Origin: Corynebacterium lemuris
GTDB taxonomy: Bacteria > Actinomycetota > Actinomycetes > Mycobacteriales > Mycobacteriaceae
Assembly: GCF_024919295.1 (NCBI RefSeq)
Contig: NZ_JANWTC010000003.1
Span: 186,001-250,000 of the forward strand
Direction of reading: 5' to 3'
DNA: 64,000 nucleotides
Part shown: positions 1-7,417 of the stretch, in pieces
Layout: each line of letters begins with the position of its first letter
Numbering within the stretch: the first letter of the stretch is position 1
Position numbers and translations under genes: made by a program
Notes under the pieces: model-generated
What the model was told of the DNA's origin: nothing
Databases searched by the model: none
What the model saw: only the letters and a program-made list of their open reading frames with translations

Positions 1-571
1 TGACCCGGCCGATGACGTTGACCTCGCGGCCCGGCTTGGCGGCGCGGATGCCGCGCATCATGGCTTCCTCGGTGCGCTCGACGAGCAGGCGGTGCTCCTC
101 GGAGACATTGCCGGCGAGGAAGGTGGCGTTGGTGTCGCCGTGGACACCGTTCTTGTAGGCGGTGACGTCGACGTTGACGATGTCACCGTCCTCGAGGACG
201 GTGGTGTCGGGGATGCCGTGGCACACGATCTCGTTGAGGGAGGTGCAGCAGGACTTGGTGAAGCCTCGGTAGCCCAGCGAGGAGGGGTAGGCATTGTGGT
301 CGAGCATGTACTCGTGGGCGATGCGGTCGAGTTCATCGGTGGTCACGCCGGGGACGACGGCCTTGCCGACCTCCTTGAGTGCGTTGGCCGCGATCTTCGA
401 GGTCTCGCGCAGCGCCTCAATGACCTCGGGGGTCTGGACGAAGGGCTCGCCGATGTTCTCCTGGACCGTCTCCTTCCACGCGTACTCGGGACGCTCGATG
501 TGGTCCGGGACTGAGCGGATGGGGGTGGGCTTACCGGGGACAAGAAGGGCACGTTTCGACATGCCTGACAT
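1..571 (-). CDS. map: methionine aminopeptidase type I (C-terminus cut by window edge)
   Basis: Removes the initiator methionine from new cytosolic proteins; a metal-dependent M24 peptidase. The translated stretch begins [20 protein letters not shown] and contains family blocks: [40 protein letters not shown] (first metal-ligand Asp) and HGDTNATF (second). The remaining ligands (His, Glu, Glu) lie beyond base 1, so this is about the first 190 residues. The N-terminal extension rich in Pro and basic residues resembles the longer actinobacterial MAPs. The ATG at 571 has AGGGG about 6 nt upstream; an in-frame ATG at 562 is the alternative. It begins 9 nt after the stop of the penicillin-binding lipoprotein gene, so the two are probably co-transcribed, as in mycobacteria. 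Confidence 0.93.
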   Translation of the reverse strand, partial: MSGMSKRALLVPGKPTPIRSVPDHIERPEYAWKETVQENIGEPFVQTPEVIEALRETSKIAANALKEVGKAVVPGVTTDELDRIAHEYMLDHNAYPSSLGYRGFTKSCCTSLNEIVCHGIPDTTVLEDGDIVNVDVTAYKNGVHGDTNATFLAGNVSEEHRLLVERTEEAMMRGIRAAKPGREVNVIGRV

Positions 572-580
572 GGTAGTCCC

Positions 581-2428
581 CTACCCTGCCATCACTGGAA
601 CGCGGTCTGCGCGCATCCCGTCGAGGTTGAGGAAGAAGCGGTCGGTGATAGCGGTCGCGGTCTCGGACCCGCCGCCCAGAACAACCAGGGTGGCGAAGGC
701 GATGTCGTCGTCGCGGTAGCCGGCGAACCAGGCGTGTGAGCCTTCATTGATCTCAGCCTCACCCGTCTTGCCGTACAACGCGCCGGAGGCCTGCATGCCG
801 CGGGCGGTGCCGGAGGTGACCACGGACCGCATCATCTGGCGCACCTGGTCGATGACCTCCGGCTCCGGGGCGGGGACCTCCTCGCTGGCGGTGGTCTCGT
901 GGCCCTCGATGAGCACCGGCAGGGGGGTGGAACCGTTGGCTGCGGTGGCGGCGACGAGGGCGAGGCCGAAGGGGCTGGCCAGGTCGAGGCCCTGGCCGTA
1001 ACCGGCCTCGGTGCGGTCCAGCGGGGTCTCGCCGACGGGGACGGAGCCGGTGACGGTGTGCAGGCCGGGGATGTCGTAGTCGACGCCGAGGCCGAACTGC
1101 TTGGCGGTCTCGGTGAGTTCGCCGGGGGCGAGGTTGGTGGAGATGTCGGCGAAGGTGGTGTTGCAGGAGGAGGCGAAGGCGCGTTCCAGCGGCACGTTGC
1201 CCAGTGCGAACTGGTTGTAGTTGATGACGACGCGTCCGTAGAGGTTCATCGAGCCGGGGCAGGGCACGATGGAGCCGGTGTTCAGCCCCTGGCGGTCCAG
1301 GCCGGCGGCGGCGGTGATGATCTTGAATACGGAGCCTGGCGGGTACAGGCCGGAGAGCGCGACGTCGCCCTTCTCGTCGGCGGCCTTCGTCTGGGCGACG
1401 GCCAGCACCTGGCCGGTGGAGGGGCGGATCGCGACGAGCATGGCCTGGGAGTTGGCGCGCAGGTCGACGGCCTCCTGGGCGGCGCGCTGGATGTCGTGGT
1501 CGAGGCCGATGCGGATGGCGGGAGCGGGCTGGGCGGGGTGGTACTCGACATCGTCGATGGGTGAGCCGTGTTCGTTGACGGCGGTGACGCGCCAGCCGTT
1601 GGCGCCGTCGAGATCCTCCGCGACGATGGTGGACACACGCGCCATGATGTCGGGGGCGAAACCGGGGTCGAGGTTGACCATGGCGGCTTCGTCGTTGACG
1701 ATGACACCCGCCACGCCGGCGAGTTCCTCGGCGACACGTGCCCCCTCGACCTGGTTGACCATGGTGACGGAGTAGATGCCGCTGGCGCGGTCGAGCTGTT
1801 CGGTGAGTTCAGCGGCGTCGATAAGCGGGACCGTTTCGTCGCGGCCGTGGGCGGCGTTCACGGAGGCGGCGATGGACGCGGCGACGGGGCGGACATCATC
1901 GACCTGGTCCGTGTCGACCAGCACCCGCCACATGGTGCCCGGCTGGAGGATCTCCACGCCGTCGGAGCTGACCACACTCGCGCGTTCCGCGGTGACGGGA
2001 TGCAGCTCGAGGTGCTGGTTGGCGCCGAGGCTCGGGTGCAGGAGGGTGGGCTGCCAACGGACGGTCCACTCCTCCCCCGTCTTCGTCAGGGTGAGGGCGG
2101 TGTCGTAGGTGAGACTGCGCTCGCGCGGCAGCTGCCAGTCGAGGGTGTACTGCGCGGTGGCGATGTTCTCCCGCACGTCAACATCCCCGAGGGTGGCGGT
2201 CAGGGATTCCGCCTGGAGGCCGTCCCAGGTGGAGTTGATCACCGACTGGGCGGTGGCGGGGATGTCGATGAGCTCACCGATGTTCTCGGTGTCGCGCGCC
2301 GCCAGCGCCTCGAGGAAGTCCTCGGCGACGGGGGCGGCCTCGACCGGCTTCGGTGTGCAGGAGACCAGCGCGAAGCAGGTGGCCACGGCCGTCAGCATCC
2401 CCACCAGTGTCCTTGCGCTCCCTGTCAT
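581..2428 (-). CDS. penicillin-binding lipoprotein (class B-like transpeptidase)
   Basis: Predicted extracytoplasmic DD-transpeptidase that cross-links peptidoglycan. The 615-residue product starts with a lipoprotein signal: hydrophobic stretch 8-23 and lipobox LVSC with the acylated Cys at 24. Residues about 35-140 look like the NTF2-like MecA-type N-terminal domain, 150-300 like the PBP dimerisation domain, and 310-600 are the transpeptidase. Active-site motifs are visible: SVFK with Ser366, SCN at 421-423 and KTG at 554-556 (KTGEAE instead of the usual KTGTAE). This resembles the mycobacterial PbpLipo (Rv2864c), which also lies near map and gcpE/ispG. The gene sits between map and ispG on the same strand. 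The ATG at 2428 directly precedes the signal peptide; the ribosome-binding site is weak. Confidence 0.92.
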   Translation of the reverse strand: MTGSARTLVGMLTAVATCFALVSCTPKPVEAAPVAEDFLEALAARDTENIGELIDIPATAQSVINSTWDGLQAESLTATLGDVDVRENIATAQYTLDWQLPRERSLTYDTALTLTKTGEEWTVRWQPTLLHPSLGANQHLELHPVTAERASVVSSDGVEILQPGTMWRVLVDTDQVDDVRPVAASIAASVNAAHGRDETVPLIDAAELTEQLDRASGIYSVTMVNQVEGARVAEELAGVAGVIVNDEAAMVNLDPGFAPDIMARVSTIVAEDLDGANGWRVTAVNEHGSPIDDVEYHPAQPAPAIRIGLDHDIQRAAQEAVDLRANSQAMLVAIRPSTGQVLAVAQTKAADEKGDVALSGLYPPGSVFKIITAAAGLDRQGLNTGSIVPCPGSMNLYGRVVINYNQFALGNVPLERAFASSCNTTFADISTNLAPGELTETAKQFGLGVDYDIPGLHTVTGSVPVGETPLDRTEAGYGQGLDLASPFGLALVAATAANGSTPLPVLIEGHETTASEEVPAPEPEVIDQVRQMMRSVVTSGTARGMQASGALYGKTGEAEINEGSHAWFAGYRDDDIAFATLVVLGGGSETATAITDRFFLNLDGMRADRVPVMAG

Positions 2429-2476
2429 GGAAGGCAGGTTAACAGGCGGGGAGCTTATCGACGCCCAGGCGCGCCC

Positions 2477-3643
2477 CTACTGGGTGACCTTGACCTCCGC
2501 CTTCGTCCCTTCGATCTCCTCGAGGCCCTGCTCCTCTGCGATGCGCAGGGCCTCCTCGATGAGGGTCTGGACGATCTGGGACTCCGGCACCGTCTTGATG
2601 ACCTCACCCTTGACGAAGATCTGGCCCTTACCGTTGCCGGAGGCCACGCCCAGGTCGGCGTCGCGTGCCTCGCCGGGGCCGTTGACGACGCAGCCCATCA
2701 CCGCGACACGCAGCGGGAACTCCATGCCCTCCAGGCCGGCGGTGACCTCCTCGGCGAGCTTGTACACGTCGACCTGTGCACGGCCGCAGGAGGGGCAGGA
2801 CACGATCTCCAGCTTGCGGGGGCGCAGGTTCATCGACTGGAGGATCTGGTCACCGACCTTGATCTCCTCCACCGGGTCCGCGGACAGTGAGACGCGGATG
2901 GTGTCGCCGATGCCCTGGGAGAGCAGCGCGCCGAAGGCCACGGAAGACTTGATGGTGCCCATGAACTTCGGGCCGGCCTCGGTCACACCCAGGTGCAGCG
3001 GATAGTCGCACTGCTCGGCGAGCTGGCGGTAGGCCTCGACCATGAGGACCGGGTCGGAGTGCTTGACGGAGATCTTGATGTCTCCGAAGCCGTGCTCCTC
3101 GAACAGGCTGGCCTCCCAGAGCGCGGATTCGACGAGGGCCTCCGGGGTGGCCTTGCCGTGGTACTTGTCCAGGATGCGCTTGTCCAGGGAGCCGCCGTTG
3201 ACGCCGATGCGGATGGGGATGCCGGCGTCACCGGCCGCCTTGGCGACCTCCTTGACGCGGCCGTCGAATTCCTTGATGTTTCCCGGGTTGACACGCACGG
3301 CGGCACAGCCGGCGTCGATGGCGGAGAAAATGTACTTCGGCTGGAAGTGGATGTCGGCGATCACCGGGATCGGGGACTTCTTCGCGATGATCGGCAGCGC
3401 CTCGGCGTCGATGGTCTTCGGGCAGGCGACGCGTACGATGTCGCAGCCGGAGGCGGTCAGCTGGGCGATCTGCTGGAGGGTGGCGTTGATGTCGTGGGTC
3501 TTGGTGGTCGTCATGGACTGCACCGAGATCGGATGGTCCGAGCCGACGCCGACGTTGCCGACCATCAGCTGGCGGGTTTTCCGGCGCGGCGCCAGAACGG
3601 GCGGCGGGGAGGCCGGGAGTCCAAGTCCGATGGAGGTCGACAC
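2477..3643 (-). CDS. ispG: 4-hydroxy-3-methylbut-2-en-1-yl diphosphate synthase (flavodoxin type)
   Basis: Next-to-last enzyme of the MEP isoprenoid pathway, reductively converting MEcPP to HMBPP with a [4Fe-4S] cluster. The 388-residue product shows the TIM-barrel core ([11 protein letters not shown] about 41-51, RVNPGNI about 117-123) and the C-terminal cluster domain. Cluster ligands are Cys283 and Cys286 (SCPSCGR) and Cys318 ([11 protein letters not shown]), with Glu325 as the fourth ligand expected for the family. The start is a GTG at 3643 with GAGGAG about 11 nt upstream. It is followed by the lipoprotein PBP after 48 nt and preceded by the site-2 protease and dxr, which is the conserved actinobacterial order dxr-rip-ispG. 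Confidence 0.97.
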   Translation of the reverse strand: MSTSIGLGLPASPPPVLAPRRKTRQLMVGNVGVGSDHPISVQSMTTTKTHDINATLQQIAQLTASGCDIVRVACPKTIDAEALPIIAKKSPIPVIADIHFQPKYIFSAIDAGCAAVRVNPGNIKEFDGRVKEVAKAAGDAGIPIRIGVNGGSLDKRILDKYHGKATPEALVESALWEASLFEEHGFGDIKISVKHSDPVLMVEAYRQLAEQCDYPLHLGVTEAGPKFMGTIKSSVAFGALLSQGIGDTIRVSLSADPVEEIKVGDQILQSMNLRPRKLEIVSCPSCGRAQVDVYKLAEEVTAGLEGMEFPLRVAVMGCVVNGPGEARDADLGVASGNGKGQIFVKGEVIKTVPESQIVQTLIEEALRIAEEQGLEEIEGTKAEVKVTQ

Positions 3644-3689
3644 GTTACTTAATTCTCCTCAGGGTTCGGGTCAGGGGATGCCTCATACT

Positions 3690-4901
3690 CTAGCCGAACA
3701 AGCGCACAGGATTAACTACGTCAGCGACGATGACCATCAGCCCCACCGTGAGCAGGGCGGCGGCCATCGCGTAGGTCAGCGGCAGCAGCTTCTCGTAGTT
3801 CGCGGGGCCGGCCGGGGCCAGTCCACGCAGGCGGCGGAAGAAGTCACGGACCTTCTCCCACAGCACCACGGCGATGTGTCCGCCGTCGAGAGGCGGCAGC
3901 GGCACGATGTTGAACAGGGCGAGGAAGAAGTTCAGGGAGGCGAGCATCAACCAGAACATCTCCCACAGGGAACGCTCCACCAGTTCCCCGCCGACACGCG
4001 AGGCGCCCACCACGCTCATGGGCCCCTCCATGTCGCGTTCCGCGCCGAAGATGGAGGCCACCACGCCGGGGATCTTCGACGGGAAGGCCATGAGCCCCTG
4101 GACCGTGCCCTCCAGCAGCGTGCCGGTGAAGGAGAAGGTCGCGCCGACGGCCTCGACGGGGCCGTAGTTGATGATCGTGTTCTCCAGCGGGGCGTTGGTC
4201 AGGCCGACAGCACCCGCCTCGTAGGGGCGGCCCTCGGCATCCAGGCGAGTGACGGAACTCACCGGCACGGTGATGTCCAGGACCTCACTGTCGCGTTCGA
4301 CAGTGAGCACGACGTCCTCGCCGGGCATGGTGAGAACCTTGTCACGCAGCTGTCCGAAATCAGCGAGTTCCTCGCCGTCGAGCGCGAGCACCCGGTCACC
4401 GACCGCGACGCCGGCCTGCCCGGCGGGGCCGGTGCCGGTGCAGGTGGCCAGCGTCTGGGCGTCGAGCTGGTCGGAGACGCAGCTGACCTCTCCCACCGTC
4501 GGCGTGGTGTCGACGTCGGGGTTGGGCAGGCCACTGCTCACGGCGATGCCGTAGATGATGATGATGCCGATCAGGACGTTGGTGATCACACCGCCGGAGA
4601 GCACGATCACCCGCTGCCACCACGGCTTGTTCACCATGGCGTGCGGGGCCTCCTCCGCGGTGACCGGGTCCTGCGCGGTCATGCCGGCGATGTCGCAGAA
4701 GCCACCGAAGGGCAGTGCGGCCAGGCCGTAGGTGGTGTGTCCCCGCCTGAACGAGAACACCGTCGGCCCGAAGCCGATGAAGTAGCGGCGGACCCGCATG
4801 CCGAAGGCACGGGCGGTCAACATGTGGCCTGCCTCATGCAGCGCGATGGTCACCGCGATGCCGAGGGCGAACAGGACCACGCCGAGCAGGTAGGCGCCCA
4901 C
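3690..4901 (-). CDS. M50 zinc metalloprotease (site-2 protease, Rip1/RseP family)
   Basis: Intramembrane protease that cleaves membrane-bound anti-sigma factors and other membrane substrates. The 403-residue product has the HEAGH zinc motif at residues 22-26 inside the first membrane segment, a PDZ domain around 115-220 containing the GVAVGDRVLALDG-type block, and the LDG motif (NIVPLPPLDGGHI, near residue 340) supplying the third zinc ligand. The last membrane helix is at the C-terminus. The GTG start at 4901 has GAGGAG 5 nt upstream. It follows dxr by 9 nt and precedes ispG by 46 nt, matching mycobacterial dxr-rip1-gcpE. Confidence 0.95.
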   Translation of the reverse strand: MGAYLLGVVLFALGIAVTIALHEAGHMLTARAFGMRVRRYFIGFGPTVFSFRRGHTTYGLAALPFGGFCDIAGMTAQDPVTAEEAPHAMVNKPWWQRVIVLSGGVITNVLIGIIIIYGIAVSSGLPNPDVDTTPTVGEVSCVSDQLDAQTLATCTGTGPAGQAGVAVGDRVLALDGEELADFGQLRDKVLTMPGEDVVLTVERDSEVLDITVPVSSVTRLDAEGRPYEAGAVGLTNAPLENTIINYGPVEAVGATFSFTGTLLEGTVQGLMAFPSKIPGVVASIFGAERDMEGPMSVVGASRVGGELVERSLWEMFWLMLASLNFFLALFNIVPLPPLDGGHIAVVLWEKVRDFFRRLRGLAPAGPANYEKLLPLTYAMAAALLTVGLMVIVADVVNPVRLFG

Positions 4902-4910
4902 GAATCTCCT

Positions 4911-6086
4911 CTAGAGCTTGTTGACGATCGCGTTGGCCCGCGCCCGGGCCTCCCGCTCCACCGCCAGAATGTCGTCGACGCTAGAGGGTACACCAGCGAA
5001 CTGCCCGGCCTCCGCGAGGACCTCGGCAACGGTGTCGACGATCTGGGGGAAGCGGATCCGGCCCTGCAGGAAAGCGGCGGCCGCCTCCTCGTTGGCGGCG
5101 TTGTAGACCGCGGGGAAGGTGCCCCGCTGCTTTGCGACGTCGCGTGCGAGCTGCACCGCGGGGAAGGCGACACCGTCCAGCGGTTCAAAACGCCAGTCAT
5201 GCGCCCGGCTGAAATCGAGCGCCGGCTGGGCCTGTGGCACCCGGTGAGGCCAGTTCATGGCCAGGGCGATGGGCAGTTTCATCGACGGCGGGGAGGCCTG
5301 GGCGATGGTGCCGCCGTCGGTGAAGGTGACCATGGAGTGGATGATCGACTGCGGGTGGACGGTGACGTCGATGCGTTCGGCCGGAATACCGAAGAGTAGG
5401 GTCGCCTCGATGAGCTCCAGGCCCTTGTTGACCATCGTCGCGGAGTTGAGGGTGTTCATCTGCCCCATCGACCAGGTCGGATGCGCCGCTGCCTGCGCCG
5501 GGGTGACGTCCCACATGCGCGCGCGGTCCCAGCCGCGGAAGGGCCCGCCGCTGGCGGTGAGCACCAGCCGGTCGACCTCTCCCCCGGTACCCGAGCGCAG
5601 GCACTGGGCCATGGCGGAGTGCTCCGAGTCGACGGGCACGATCTGCCCCGGCGCCGCGGCCGCCATGACCAGGTCACCTCCGGCGACCAGGGATTCCTTG
5701 TTCGCCAGCGCCAGGACCGCACCGACCTCGATCGTGGCCAGCGTGGCCGCCAGGCCGAGGGAACCGACCAACGCGTTGAGGACGGTGTCGGCCGCCACCT
5801 CCCGGACGAGCCGTTCCGCGGCGCCCGGCCCGGCGATGACCGGGCCGCCCAGTTCACGGCCCACCGTGTATGCGGCCTGTTCGTCGGCGACAGCGACCTG
5901 TTTCGGGCCCAGGCCCAGCTGCCGGGCCTGGGTGATGATCAGTGCCGGATCCGAGCCACCGGCGGCGATGCCGGTCACCTCGAAGAAGCCGGGATTGTCC
6001 GCCACGACCTCGAGGGCCTGGGTCCCGATCGAACCCGTCGAACCGAGAAGGAGAATGCGCCTGGGGGAATCATCCGTGTTAGTCAC
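4911..6086 (-). CDS. dxr: 1-deoxy-D-xylulose 5-phosphate reductoisomerase
   Basis: Second MEP-pathway enzyme: rearranges and reduces DXP to MEP with NADPH and a divalent metal. The 391-residue product has the N-terminal Rossmann motif [11 protein letters not shown] (about 15-25), the catalytic and metal region [11 protein letters not shown] and VDSEHSA, then the [10 protein letters not shown] block and the C-terminal helical block [12 protein letters not shown]. Length is normal for the family. The GTG start at 6086 places [18 protein letters not shown] at the N-terminus. It is the first gene of the leftward run dxr-rip-ispG and is divergent from the DUF2631 gene, with the shared promoter region at about 6087-6236. 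Confidence 0.97.
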   Translation of the reverse strand: MTNTDDSPRRILLLGSTGSIGTQALEVVADNPGFFEVTGIAAGGSDPALIITQARQLGLGPKQVAVADEQAAYTVGRELGGPVIAGPGAAERLVREVAADTVLNALVGSLGLAATLATIEVGAVLALANKESLVAGGDLVMAAAAPGQIVPVDSEHSAMAQCLRSGTGGEVDRLVLTASGGPFRGWDRARMWDVTPAQAAAHPTWSMGQMNTLNSATMVNKGLELIEATLLFGIPAERIDVTVHPQSIIHSMVTFTDGGTIAQASPPSMKLPIALAMNWPHRVPQAQPALDFSRAHDWRFEPLDGVAFPAVQLARDVAKQRGTFPAVYNAANEEAAAAFLQGRIRFPQIVDTVAEVLAEAGQFAGVPSSVDDILAVEREARARANAIVNKL

Positions 6087-6236
6087 GCACCCTATTCTGT
6101 CACCAGCTTGTTACGGGGGTGTCTTCTCGCACCCGGATGAACTATGTGCAAGGATATGTGGAGAAGAAACTGTCGCAGAAACGTGCCCGGCGCCCGGTTG
6201 ATGGGTGCTGCACACGTTCATGAGAAGGAGAAGAAC

Positions 6237-6668
6237 GTGGCTGCTTCCCACGAGATCGTGCCCGAGGTCCACAACGGAACCTCCACCCTGGATGTGCCGT
6301 CTGCTGCCGTAGGTTGGAGCGAGCTCTCCCGCACCACCGTCCAGGTTTCGGGCTGGGTTTCCGTGTTGATCCTCCTGGGCTACAACTTCGGTAACCACGA
6401 GGGCCACGTCGAGACCATCTGGCTGCTGGTTCTGGCCTCCCTCGTCGCGATCGGCCTGCTGATCCACCTCTTCGAGCCGAAGCTCAACCAGGTCCGCACC
6501 CTGTCCTCCCGCAACCAGCCGGTGGGCCACAAGGAGCCCGAGTGGGCCTACGACCAGAAGACCCTCTCTGGTGCCTACTCCAGCCTGACCGACTCCCAGC
6601 TGATCGCGCTGAACATCGACCCGGCCCGCGTCCGGCACCTGCGCGAGCTCGACGTCGAGCGTTCCTGA
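6237..6668 (+). CDS. DUF2631 small membrane protein
   Basis: Conserved actinobacterial membrane protein of unknown role. The GTG at 6237 is chosen because AAGGAG ends 6 nt upstream; ATGs further up lack such a site. The 143-residue product carries the motif DVPSAAVGWSE followed by two hydrophobic segments (about residues 36-54 and 62-82) with the loop GYNFGNHEGHVE between them. This VPSAA.GWS...GNH.GHVE pattern is what I recall of DUF2631 proteins such as mycobacterial Rv2876, which also lies near dxr. The C-terminal 60 residues (LSSRNQPVGHKEPEWAYD...) are longer than in the mycobacterial protein and look cytoplasmic. A strong terminator follows. Confidence 0.8.
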   Translation: MAASHEIVPEVHNGTSTLDVPSAAVGWSELSRTTVQVSGWVSVLILLGYNFGNHEGHVETIWLLVLASLVAIGLLIHLFEPKLNQVRTLSSRNQPVGHKEPEWAYDQKTLSGAYSSLTDSQLIALNIDPARVRHLRELDVERS

Positions 6669-6681
6669 CCGGACACTCCGA

Positions 6682-6713
6682 AAAGCGCCCTCCCGCGAAC
6701 GGGAGGGCGCTTT
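6682..6713 (+). terminator. intrinsic terminator after the DUF2631 gene
   Basis: Perfect 14-bp stem: AAAGCGCCCTCCCG (6682-6695), loop CGAA, CGGGAGGGCGCTTT (6700-6713), followed by TTTCGTTTGTT. It starts 13 nt after the DUF2631 stop and can work in both directions. Confidence 0.88.
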
Positions 6714-6724
6714 CGTTTGTTGGC

Positions 6725-6768
6725 CCGGGATTGAGCTGGAGAAACTGGGCCACACCGTTCAATCCCGG
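6725..6768. repeat. 10-bp inverted repeat at the edge of the XRE/fusion cassette
   Basis: CCGGGATTGA (6725-6734) and TCAATCCCGG (6759-6768) are perfect inverted repeats separated by 24 nt. They lie between the DUF2631 terminator and the stop of the XRE gene at 6798. They could form a long-loop hairpin ending XRE transcription, or be a scar of the event that brought the cassette in. No matching copy was seen at the other end of the cassette. Confidence 0.5.
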
Positions 6769-6797
6769 TGGTTCGCCTGCGCCGCATTCCTGTCCTG

Positions 6798-7382
6798 TCA
6801 GGCCTGGCGGTGGCCCGGGAGGTGAGCCTGCTCCCCACCGTGATCGAGGATGGTGAGCAGCTCTGCGGGGCCTCCCTGGGCCTCGAGCCGGTGCGGGGTC
6901 ATTGTCGAGAACTCGACAGCCTGGCCCGGGTACACCAAAATCGACCTCGTGCCGAGCTGAAGCCTGACAGTGCCGCTGAGCACAGTGAACCACTCATACC
7001 CGGGATGAACCTGGGGGTCATTATCTGCACGGTCTTCGGTGATCCTCATTTTAGCGATGGTGACACCCCGTCGATCACGCTCGCGGGAAAGCAGCCAGAA
7101 CGTCGTTCCGCCGTTCGATTCTGGCGTGGGGCGAATGACGACATCCTCATCGCCCTCTGGTTCCACGAGTTGGTCCAGCGAGATACCCAGCGCCTTCGCA
7201 ATCGACACGAGCTGCTCGAGCCCGAGCCTCTGCCGGCCGGTCTCAATGCGGCTGAGAGTCGATGGTGAGAGATGACAGCGCGAAGCGAGCGCATCAAGCG
7301 TCCAATTACGAGCCAGACGTAGACCGCGAATGCGCTGTCGGACGATCAATTCCGTATCTTCTTGCACCATACGCAAGAGCAT
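6798..7382 (-). CDS. XRE-family transcriptional regulator with C-terminal cupin domain
   Basis: Predicted DNA-binding regulator. The 194-residue product has an N-terminal helix-turn-helix at about residues 13-70 (RIRGLRLARNWTLDALA, then LSPSTLSRIETGR as turn and recognition helix). A cupin_2 beta-barrel follows at about 105-185 (HPGYEWFTVLSGTVRLQLG, PGQAVEFS, PHRLEAQ), which in this family binds a small ligand or metal. It is transcribed divergently from the methyltransferase-oxidoreductase fusion, with only about 35 nt between starts, so it most likely controls that gene and itself. The start is uncertain: ATG at 7382 or at 7370, neither with a clear ribosome-binding site. Base composition looks less GC-rich than the housekeeping genes around it. 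Confidence 0.85.
   Translation of the reverse strand: MLLRMVQEDTELIVRQRIRGLRLARNWTLDALASRCHLSPSTLSRIETGRQRLGLEQLVSIAKALGISLDQLVEPEGDEDVVIRPTPESNGGTTFWLLSRERDRRGVTIAKMRITEDRADNDPQVHPGYEWFTVLSGTVRLQLGTRSILVYPGQAVEFSTMTPHRLEAQGGPAELLTILDHGGEQAHLPGHRQA
7360..7378. promoter_or_regulatory. inverted repeat in the divergent XRE/fusion promoter region
   Basis: TCTTGC (7360-7365) and GCAAGA (7373-7378) form a perfect 6-bp inverted repeat with a 7-nt spacer, overlapping the possible XRE start codons and lying 40 nt before the fusion gene. It is a plausible operator for the XRE-cupin protein. This is inference; a repeat this short can occur by chance. Confidence 0.35.
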
Positions 7383-7417
7383 ATCCGATTTGAGGGATTC
7401 TCCGTTACAGTTTGCTT

